Shown here: piece by piece, positions 56,157-64,000 of the stretch
Numbering within the stretch: position 1 is the stretch's first letter
How the letters are laid out: each line of letters begins with the position of its first letter
Translations under genes and position numbers: made by a program
The notes under the pieces: model-generated
What the model was told of the DNA's origin: nothing
Database searches by the model: none
The model's input: the letters and a program-made list of their open reading frames with translations, nothing else
Origin: Hyaloperonospora brassicae
Lineage: Eukaryota > Oomycota > Peronosporomycetes > Peronosporales > Peronosporaceae
Reading direction: 5' to 3'
Assembly: GCA_947650285.1 (NCBI GenBank)
Contig: CANTFL010001264.1
Span: 1 to 64,000, forward strand
Length of the DNA stretch: 64,000 nucleotides

Positions 56157-57660
56157 AGGCAACGAGTCGATCCTACTCGTGAACAAGCGCCCAGTCTGCC
56201 ATTGGCTGATGGTCTTGAAGTGCGTCGACCAATCACAGGTCGGAAGAGCGGGCACCCGAGCCACTCGACCCGTCTCATCATCAGTTAAATAGAGAGATAG
56301 GTACAGTATCGCCCACGAGCTACGACGTCCAGCCATTCGTTGCACCTGCACCAACATCTATCGATGCAGCCACTTCCTCTCGTCTTCGCAGTCCGTCCAT
56401 TCCATGACCCGTCGACCCCTTCGCGTCCTCTGTCTTCACGGATGGCGCACCAACAGCCGCGTGCTCGAGTTCCAAACGTCTGCGCTGCGTCACGCGTTCG
56501 GCTCGTCAGCGGACTTTGTGTACGTCAACGCGCCGTGGACCGCTTCCGGTCCCGTCCCTGACGTCGTTCGTCTCTTCTTCGGCGACAGCGGTCCCTACTA
56601 TCAGTGGTGGGACGCCCAGACGCACTCCTCGGACAGCCATAGCTATAGCCACAGCTGCTGCGGTAGCAGTAACGCCACACGACTGCGTCGTTATGACGGC
56701 TTCCAGCGCTCGCTCGACTGTCTGACGAGTCAGATTGACGCGCTCGGCCCTTTCGATGTCGTGCTCGGCTTCTCCCAAGGCGCAGCAATGGCCACACTCC
56801 TGACAGCGCACTACCTCTCGCGATCGCCGCCGTCGTCGTCGTCGTCGTCTTTCGATTCGCTCGTGCCATACAAAGTCTGTGTCCTCGTCGCGGGCTTCGA
56901 TCCCGAGACACCCGAGACGCTCGAGATGCTGCTGGATGGAGGTCGGGCGTCGGTAGAGGGCACGCTAGACGTCCCTTCAGTTCATGTGGTGGGCACGACG
57001 GACACTGTTGTGACCGCTTTTAAGTCGCAGAAGCTGATGCAGCGATTCGCGAGCAGTGGACGCGTCCGATTCGAGCACGACGGAGGCCACGAGTTCCCCT
57101 CGCGGGTCAAGTGCCGAAAACTGTACAGGGATATTGCAGAGCACGTGCTGTCGATAACGGGTCAAGCGCAGACGTGAGTAGACAGCAAGAGAGAAAGACT
57201 GACGAGAGACTGAAGAGAGAGAGAAGTGTGTGTGTGCGAAGCTGGAAAGGGACTCCAGGTTGGGCACGTGTTGGCTTCGAGTTAAAGCTCTAGCGCACCA
57301 GTGGCTGCGCAGAGTCAGCTACGAGTCAATTGCACGTAGCTCGAGCTCTGATCGTACGCTATGCAGCGACTTTCGGCAAAGGAAGTAGCGACTGCACGGC
57401 ACGTGACACGACAGGGCGTTGGATTCTGCTGCCACGTAGCGAAAAAATTGTTGACCAGGTTCGCAGTAATAGTTAAATTCGTTTAGGGCCTCAATCTGTT
57501 GCTAGTCGGACTCGTCCTTCCTCGTGGCGTGACCGTGAGCTCCGATGGTGGCCTTCTTCAGCCCTTCAGCGACGTTTACTGAATAGAGAAGATAGGAGGC
57601 AGCTCGTATCGGTCAAGTGCTTTTGCAGCCTCATCGAACAGCTTCCGGATGCACTGGAAG
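56157..57660 (+). repeat. Solo, diverged FSH unit outside the arrays
   Basis: Aligns with an array unit from the promoter (ATTGG/CCAAT pair at about 56200-56236) through the gene to the spacer. It has only one copy of the 56-bp motif (about 56311-56368) and scattered substitutions and indels. It stands in plus orientation, opposite to the array at 1-9489, and probably resembles the founder of the arrays. Confidence 0.85.
56404..57177 (+). CDS. FSH-family serine hydrolase, solo copy (257 aa)
   Basis: FSH1/OVCA2-type alpha/beta hydrolase with LCLHGW, GFSQG (Ser124), GTTD and GGHEFP in order. Its length fits the family. It stops at SITGQAQT. Array copies carry one extra base just before this point (CACCGGGTC versus AACGGGTC) and read on into the GA/GT-rich sequence. 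It has private changes (Y71A, Y106C, W181R, several in the C-terminal third) and a shorter polySer tract (PPSSSSSS). If any family member keeps the ancestral function it is likely this one (inference). Confidence 0.88.
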   Translation: MTRRPLRVLCLHGWRTNSRVLEFQTSALRHAFGSSADFVYVNAPWTASGPVPDVVRLFFGDSGPYYQWWDAQTHSSDSHSYSHSCCGSSNATRLRRYDGFQRSLDCLTSQIDALGPFDVVLGFSQGAAMATLLTAHYLSRSPPSSSSSSFDSLVPYKVCVLVAGFDPETPETLEMLLDGGRASVEGTLDVPSVHVVGTTDTVVTAFKSQKLMQRFASSGRVRFEHDGGHEFPSRVKCRKLYRDIAEHVLSITGQAQT

Positions 57661-57767
57661 ATGCATAGGCGTAATGCCATCACTAGCAAGTCATCACTGA
57701 CCAAGAATATGACCACCCGGTGACCTCGTTCCCACTCTACGACAGAAGCATCGAATAGATGTCCGCG

Positions 57768-59264
57768 TTATCGTCGAGAGCGGTGGTCACGATCACGACT
57801 TCGGTCCCGCGCACGACTGCTGCTACGACTCCGACTTCGATCCCGCGCACGACTGCTGCTACGGCGTCGACTTCGACTTTGTTTCCGATCACGGCTTCGG
57901 TGTCGTCGCTCGTGTCGCTCGTGGCTCGCGCTTCGACGTCGACGACTGCGACTCGTTCCTCGCTTTACCCGAGACGAGTCCCTTTCGCTGCGCCTGTCCG
58001 ACGGACGACTGGGTCGGCGATTCTCTCGAGCAGACACTACTTTCAATCCGTGCAACGACGGCGACGACACGCCTTCCTCTTCCTCCACGAGCTTGAAGTC
58101 GTCCGTGCCACGCGACTTGATCGTCAAGTGCCCTCCAAGCTCCCGACGTCCTCTTCCCCCGCCAGCAGCACGAGCGCCACTCTTGTTCGTACGTCCGCGT
58201 TGGTTCCTGTCGGTAGTCATCGCGTCACCATCGCGCTTGGTCGGCTTCTCCCACGGTCGTCGCTTGACTTTGTTCCATAGCTTGGACACAGACTGGCTGA
58301 AGTCCACCTTAATGCGACGATCGTCGAGCAAGACGTTGTTCATCTTGAAGTACGCCTCTTCGCAGTGGCGTCGGTCGGTGAACTCGACAAACGCAAAGCA
58401 CAGCGACTCGCCCGTCTTGTGGTCGCGAATGACGTCGGCTTTGCACTGCCCAAAGCGACAAAAGGCCATGTCGAGGTCCTCGCTCTCGGTCACGGGGTTC
58501 AACTTGCACACGAACAGCACTTCTTCCGGCGGCTTCACGTCGGCATCGGGCAGGTCGCCAATCATCTCGAGCACCACCGCCCGCGACTGGGCCTCTTTCG
58601 CCCGCACGGCCTTTTCCAGCTCTTCTTCGGTTCGCCCGTCCTGCTCGTCCAATACCTCGTCTGCTGCCAGTCGAGTCTCCACCTGTTCCTCTTGCGGCTT
58701 CACATGACAGGGCGAAGAGGGCGGCACGAGTTTGTCCAGTCCTTCCAAGTCACGAAACGGGTCCTCGAGCACATACGTGTGCTTGATCCGCACGTCCTGG
58801 TACGGTCGATAGTCCTTGTCCACAAATAACGCATCGATCCGGTCCAGCACGTCCAGTCCTTCGGCCACTTCGCCAAAAATAGTGTGCGTCGCATCTAAAT
58901 ATGCCATATCGTGGGCCCGCGTGGTGAGGTAAAACTGGGACGCGTTCTGATTCGCCGAGCCCGACGCCATGCCGACCAATCCCCGTCGGTCGTCGTGCGA
59001 CCGGCCACTTCGTTGTGGCAACTCGTCCTCAAAGAAGCGCGCGTGGGGGCCATACAATTGGCCATAGATCGACACCCCGCCGCGGCCCGTGGCCGTCGGG
59101 TCGCCCGTCTGCACCATGAACTTCTCCTGCACGTTGAAGAAGAGACAGCCATGGTAGTACTTGGTCTTGCACAGTTTGAGGAAGTTCGTGCACGCAATGG
59201 GACAGTCTGCCACAAACAAATCCAGCACCAGCGCGCCCAGCGTCGTCTCAATTAACACGGACAT
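57768..59264 (-). CDS. PPIL4: PPIL4-like cyclophilin with RRM and RS-rich tail (498 aa)
   Basis: Nuclear cyclophilin-type peptidyl-prolyl isomerase family member linked to spliceosomes in other eukaryotes. Starting at MSVLIETTLGALVLDLF, residues 1-165 are the cyclophilin-like domain (NFLKLCKTKYYHGC, MVQTGDPTATGRGG, NQNASQFYLTT, HTIFGEV), with the family's DKDYRPYQDVRI segment. An RRM follows at about 240-325 (RNP2 LFVCKL, RNP1 LCFAFVEF), then basic linkers and a C-terminal Arg/Ser-rich tail of about 70 residues. Length is close to the usual ~490. The frame is open 27 codons further upstream, but the ATG at 59264 begins the conserved domain. No intron. Transcribed divergently from the valyl-tRNA synthetase gene. 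Confidence 0.92.
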   Translation of the reverse strand: MSVLIETTLGALVLDLFVADCPIACTNFLKLCKTKYYHGCLFFNVQEKFMVQTGDPTATGRGGVSIYGQLYGPHARFFEDELPQRSGRSHDDRRGLVGMASGSANQNASQFYLTTRAHDMAYLDATHTIFGEVAEGLDVLDRIDALFVDKDYRPYQDVRIKHTYVLEDPFRDLEGLDKLVPPSSPCHVKPQEEQVETRLAADEVLDEQDGRTEEELEKAVRAKEAQSRAVVLEMIGDLPDADVKPPEEVLFVCKLNPVTESEDLDMAFCRFGQCKADVIRDHKTGESLCFAFVEFTDRRHCEEAYFKMNNVLLDDRRIKVDFSQSVSKLWNKVKRRPWEKPTKRDGDAMTTDRNQRGRTNKSGARAAGGGRGRRELGGHLTIKSRGTDDFKLVEEEEGVSSPSLHGLKVVSARENRRPSRPSDRRSERDSSRVKRGTSRSRRRRSASHERHERRHRSRDRKQSRSRRRSSSRARDRSRSRSSSRARDRSRDRDHRSRR

Positions 59265-59452
59265 TGCAATATCACAGTGGCCCCCGGCGTTCGTAGAATA
59301 ATTGCACTCGATCAAATAATTGCCCCCGATCGGTGTGGACCACACTCACACACACATGTACCCATCTCGAGCAGACGAACAGGCAGTGTATCTTGCTGAC
59401 TGGCGATTGGTTGAAAAGACGACAGCGTGGACCGTTCGCGACCATCGCGCTC
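59265..59452. promoter_or_regulatory. Divergent promoter between PPIL4-like and ValRS genes
   Basis: Only 188 bp separate the two start codons. It must hold both promoters or a shared one. An ATTGG at 59405-59409 is a CCAAT-type candidate. I cannot place transcription starts. Confidence 0.5.
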
Positions 59453-62400
59453 ATGCTCTGCCGCCGGAAGGGCTTCCAGCGGCAGCTTGCGCGGCGTCTC
59501 CTGCAGTCCACAGGGCATCGTAAGCACCGCTTCAGCGCGTCACATGCAGCTCACGCATCGCTCTATGCGTCTGTGCATCAACCAAGCTCGCTTCCACTGC
59601 CAAACGCGCTCCACGAGCGGGTCAAGCAGTCGCCACTCGCGCCGACGTACGATCCTACAGTTGTAGAGCAAGGATGGCAGACCTACTGGCAGTCGACAAT
59701 AGCGGCCACAAACCGACAGTTGAAGAACATGGATACCGATCAGGTCAACCCGACGTTCCGGATGCTGCTGCCGCCGCCAAACGTCACGGGCGCACTGCAT
59801 CTGGGCCACGCACTGACGGTGACGATCCAAGACGTGCTGGCGCGATGGCACTGGATGCGGGGCTTCCACGTTCACTGGCTGCCTGGACTCGACCACGCCG
59901 GCATTGCCACGCAAAGCGTTGTCGAGCGGAAGCTGCTCGCGGAACAAGGACTTGCACGCACTGCACTGGGCCGCGACGCGTTTGTCGCGCACGTGTGGCA
60001 GTGGAAAGAGCAGTACGGCGGTCGCATTCTTAACCAAATAGACGAGTTGGGTACACTGGTGGACAAGAGCGAGCTCTACTTTACGCTTGACGCGCAGTGC
60101 TCTACAAGTGTCGTGCACGCTTTTGTGACGTTGTACGACAAGGGACTGATTTACCGCCGACGGCGACTGGTCAATTGGTGTCCGACGTTGCAGACAGCGA
60201 TTTCCGATATCGAAGTGGACGTCGAGCTCGTGGACAAAGCAACGAGCAAGCTGCTGCCGGGACGAACGACAGGGGTCGAGTTTGGCGTGATGCATCGCAT
60301 TCGATATCCGATTGCCGACTCGGACGAGTACGTGGAGGTAGACACGACTCGCCCCGAGACGATTTTTGGTGATGTGGCAGTGGCCGTGCATCCAGATGAT
60401 GCGAGGTACCAGGCGTTGCATGGCAAACACGTGGTCCATCCGTTCTCAGGCGAACGGATTCCGATTATTACGGACAATGTGCTGGTGGATATGGAGCTTG
60501 GTACCGGTACGGAGTCGATCGATTCTTTTGCGTGTGGATCGTTGGGGAGCTGTTGCTGGGACTGACTGATGATACGTCGTGTTGGTGCGTTGTCATTGAT
60601 ACTGTGCAGGTGCCGTGAAAGTTACACCGGCACACGACCTGAGGGACTTTGAGTGTGGGCGTCGTCACGGTCTGCCTGAAGTCGAGGTGATGGACAAACA
60701 CGGGAAGATGTGCGGTGGCATTGATCAGCGCTTTGTTGGGATGGACCGGTTTGACGCACGCCAGCGTGTTGTCGAAGAGTTGCAGCGAATGGGTTTATAC
60801 GTAGACAAGGTGCGACTTTTGTTTGGCATTTGCACGCGATCGACGTCTGAGTACTGTTGCTGTATGACGGTGTAGCTTGATCACCCGACCACGCTCTCTA
60901 TTTGCTCACGCTCGGGGGATGTCATTGAGCCGCTGCTCATGCCGCAATGGTACGTCAAGTGTGGTGCTATGGCTCAACGAGCAGCTGACAACGTCCGCAA
61001 TGGCGTGATGACCATTGAGCCGAAGTCACACACGCACACGTGGTTTTACTTTCTCGACAACATTCGAGATTGGTGCGTGAGCCGCCAGCTCTGGTGGGGT
61101 CACCGCATCCCGGCTTATCGCTTGAAATCAGGTGTCGCCGGTGCTTCTGACGTGCGCGACAACTGGTTTGTCGCAGCGTCTATCGACGAGGCTCGTAAGA
61201 AGGCTGAGGCTGAACTCAAGTGCAAGCTGCAGGACGACGACCTGGAGCAAGACGTGGATGTGCTCGATACTTGGTTCAGTTCGGGTCTACTTCCTCTCTC
61301 CGTATTCGTACGTTGCAGCCATACCGCACTTGCGTTAGAGTTTGTCGGCTAATGCTTTGGCTGCGCACGATGGACAGGGGTGGCCAAACGCCGGTAACAG
61401 CGACGCCATTGCAAATGATCTGAGCTCTAGCTACTCGCTGGACGTCATGGAGACTGGATCTGACATTCTTTTCTTCTGGGTAGCGCGCATGGCGATGCTA
61501 TGTGAAGAGGTGAGCAGTGTGGAGCTCTGCATGTTGTTTACTGTATGTGCTGACGTGGTCTATAGCTTTCAGGACGTGTACCGTTCGGAAAAGTGCTGCT
61601 GCACCCGATGGTGCGAGACAAGGCTGGCCGGAAGATGTCGAAGAGTGTGGGCAATGTCATTGACCCGCTGCATGTAATCAAAGGCATCAGCCTCGATCAG
61701 CTCCGCCTGGACTTGCAGGTAAACAAACTCGGATGTAAAAACGTGTCGACTGCGAACGGTGTGCTGAGCATAGCTGCTCTGCAATTGACCAGAGTGGAAA
61801 TGTCGGACCGCGCGAGCTGGAGAAAGCGGAGAAGGAGCTGGTGAAAGAGTTCCCACAGGGCATTCCCCGTTGCGGTGCCGACGCGCTGCGTTTCACACTG
61901 GCTTCATACCTTCAGCAGGGTCGGCAGATCAATATGGACGTGCAGCGTGTCGTGTCGTATCGTCACTTTTGCAACAAAGTGTGGAACGCCGTGCGCTATG
62001 CTCTACCGTTGCTACAACGAGCAGACAGTGCTGACGCCAATGCGTCTGCAGCAACGGACCTCTCTCAGCTGCGTGACGATATGACCTTGGCTGATCGGTG
62101 GATTCTGAGTCGACTGGTAAGCACGGGGTATGTCGACTTGACGTTCGCGCTGCGTTGACTTCTGACCATGTGAATGCGTCACCGTGTAGGCCGCTGTCGT
62201 GTCAGAGGTCAATGGAGGCATTGCGGGAAACCAGTTGGCGACGAGCGTCGCAGCTATCCAGCGGTTTTTCGTGCAGGAGTTGTGCGACGTCTACATTGAG
62301 TTCAGCAAGCCCGTGCTGTACGGCAACCGCCTTGACAACGACATCGCTTCTGACCACCAACATCGTGCTCGACAACGCAGTGCTCAAGCAACGCTGCACC

Positions 62401-63351
62401 GCTGCATCGACTACTCGATGCGTCTGCTACATCCGTTTACACCCTTCTTGACAGAAGAGCTATGGCAACGTATCCGAGATGCCGACCCTCTCGACACGTC
62501 GAAGTGCAAGCATAATGTTGAGGCTTCAATTTTGAGCTCGGCGTACCCAGAAGAGAGCCACATGCGAACATGGGTTGACGCAGATGCCGAAGAGCGCATG
62601 GCAGTACGTTCATTGTCCATACTCGATTCTCACCGCAGCGAGATCGTCTGATCTGTCATGTATGTGCTTTCAGCTTGTCATCGATGTGATCCATGGCATT
62701 CGTTCCCTTCGCCACGCCGTCAAAGTGTTGGCGCCCAACGCGCCATCTGCAAACGACAGGTACGTCTACCAAGCTCGCCATCGATGCGTCGCACGGTCTG
62801 TTGTGCTGATCTGCTCGTTGTCACGTAGAGATCTTCTTACTGTTGGCGTCGTGTGTGCCAACGCGGCCTTGCACTCTGAGCTCAAGGACGCACAGCGAGA
62901 TATCGAGACACAATGTCGCGTGCGTGTCAATGTTGCTGTGGAACGCGACGCTGCTTCTTTCGCAATATCGTCTTCGCATGTGCTCACACACTCCGTGTCG
63001 GACTCTTGCCGAGGTTCGTCAGCCCCCGTTTTCGTGCCGTAATTGTAGTGCTGTTCATGTGGGTTGTCCGACTGATCCGAATGTGCTTGTCCAGTAATGG
63101 TGACTATTCCCGACGACGCCGAGACGACGCAGCGCGTAGACCGTGAAATCGCACGCCTTGAGAAGCGTGCTGAGAAGAGTGCTGCTGCTGCTGAAGCCCT
63201 CGTGCAGCGCCAGCAGGGGCCGCATTACGCTGCCAAAGTGCCTGAGGCCGTGCAATTGCAGGATGCGCAACGCTTGATAAAGCTGCAAACCGATTTGCAC
63301 GCGACACGAAAGAGCTTGACTGCGCTGCGTAAGCTCCAGCGACTGAACTGA
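59453..63351 (+). CDS. Valyl-tRNA synthetase, ten exons (1078 aa)
   Basis: Class I synthetase that charges tRNA-Val. Exons read from frame continuity and GT-AG sites: 59453-60506, 60610-60809, 60876-61307, 61378-61509, 61566-61718, 61793-62116, 62190-62603, 62674-62759, 62829-63013, 63095-63351, summing to exactly 1079 codons with the stop. HLGH is at residues 116-119 in PPPNVTGALHLGHA, the editing domain shows DTTRPETIFGD, the zinc/catalytic region PQWYVKC, DTWFSS and VMETGSDILFFW, and KMSKS is at 629-633. The C-terminal coiled coil (REIARLEKRAEKS) is typical of ValRS. The ATG at 59453 gives a basic, Arg-rich leader that looks mitochondrial; the frame is open upstream to 59333. The last intron (63014-63094) is the least certain. 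Dual cytosolic/mitochondrial use is inference. Confidence 0.9.
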
Positions 63352-63716
63352 CGCTTGTGTGCCGTGAACATAGACGACCGTTCCAGATATATGACGCAGC
63401 ACGTCACCAGAAAAATGCCGCAGCACATCGCCTCTCTCGGGATAGAGCTGATCCGACGATAGCGGCTGAGATGGTGCGTTCGCTGCGATCGTGCTCACTG
63501 CTATCGTCGCTGCGATTGCAAAGCGTCTGCAGCACCTGCAGCGCCTCCCCGGTCATTATTGACCATCTCTCTCACCCATGGCTTGACTGGCATGAAGCGG
63601 GTTTGATTCAGCTATCACGGGTCCGTCCATGTTTGACCATGTCCCCTGCATAACTGCTCAATCGCAAACACTTGTACCGTTCGTGCAATCACCAGAAACA
63701 GTGACAGCATCAGTGC
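63352..63716. other. Intergenic, no gene seen
   Basis: Follows the ValRS stop. Contains no convincing frame, terminator motif or RNA gene that I can identify. Confidence 0.5.
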
Positions 63717-64000
63717 ATGCAACACGTCGAACACACAGCCACTTCGACCGTTTGGCAGCTTTTCATCTGTACACGCCTGTGTGTCCTCCTTTTTCTTGCA
63801 CCTGTCCCTGCAGCTACGACTACACATCAATGTTGCATCTGGCGACGATCGCTGCGCAAGGTTTACAAGCTGGATGCGTGGATTGACAAGTGCGTTAGCA
63901 CGTTCTTACTGCAGCTTGACTTTCATAAAGGCAAACAAAAAACGCCAAAACTCTTTAGCTGCAACCTTGTCCAGATGTCGCTTGTCCGGGTGAATCTGCC
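63717..64000 (+). CDS. Possible partial gene or exon running off the window
   Basis: The frame from an ATG at 63717 is open for 94 codons to the window edge. Its second half looks coding (RKVYKLDAWIDKCVSTFLL, FHKGKQKTPKLFSCNLVQMS), while the first half is less so. CTGTCCCTGCAG at about 63803-63814 could instead be a 3' splice site, making this an internal exon. No family recognised. Confidence 0.3.
   Translation, partial: MQHVEHTATSTVWQLFICTRLCVLLFLAPVPAATTTHQCCIWRRSLRKVYKLDAWIDKCVSTFLLQLDFHKGKQKTPKLFSCNLVQMSLVRVNL

Noticed and set aside
63055..63498. 147-codon minus-strand frame
   Set aside because: It is antisense to the last ValRS exon, whose coiled-coil coding is clear.

Overview
The window looks like an oomycete nuclear genome, of Phytophthora or downy-mildew type. 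This is inferred from compact GC-rich genes, very short GT-AG introns (56-103 bp where I could place them), chromodomain Ty3/Gypsy elements, and a secreted-protein gene beside ordinary housekeeping genes. No tRNA, rRNA, CRISPR or bacterial operon was recognised.

Layout. (1) 1-9489: minus-strand tandem array of ~1.87 kb units, each carrying an FSH-type serine hydrolase gene, its spacer and a promoter with a 56-bp minisatellite. (2) 9490-51391: a nest of three Ty3/Gypsy elements. Element A (minus) sits in an FSH gene and is flanked by a near-perfect 5-bp target duplication. Inside A lies element B1 (plus, 11337-12494 and 39372-45856). Inside the gag of B1 lies a 26.9 kb block (12495-39371). (3) That block holds a second, plus-strand FSH array (15078-34035). 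The array is bounded by the two halves of a third element, B2 (minus): its 5' half lies before the array and its 3' half after it. The block therefore reads as a circular permutation of an FSH array containing B2. Joining the pieces in silico gives element lengths of about 7.4 kb (A), 7.6 kb (B1) and 7.9 kb (B2). (4) 51392-51692: the rest of the FSH unit that A interrupted, marking the outer edge of the array. (5) 51693-64000: mostly single-copy sequence with a 632-residue secreted protein gene, a diverged solo FSH gene, a PPIL4-like cyclophilin/RRM gene (minus), a ten-exon valyl-tRNA synthetase gene (plus) transcribed divergently from it, and a possible exon running off the end.

The FSH family has 12 complete reading frames and six broken or partial copies. 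The solo gene ends at residue 257. Array copies gained a base near that stop and mostly read to residue 296, and four neighbouring copies lost that next stop and read to 382. The arrays thus show a series of C-terminal extensions alongside frameshifts in a polyserine tract. None of the retroelements looks able to encode a full gag-pol: stops and frameshifts are frequent. Element identities, motifs and junctions were read directly from the sequence. The order of events, and especially passage through an extrachromosomal circle, is inference.
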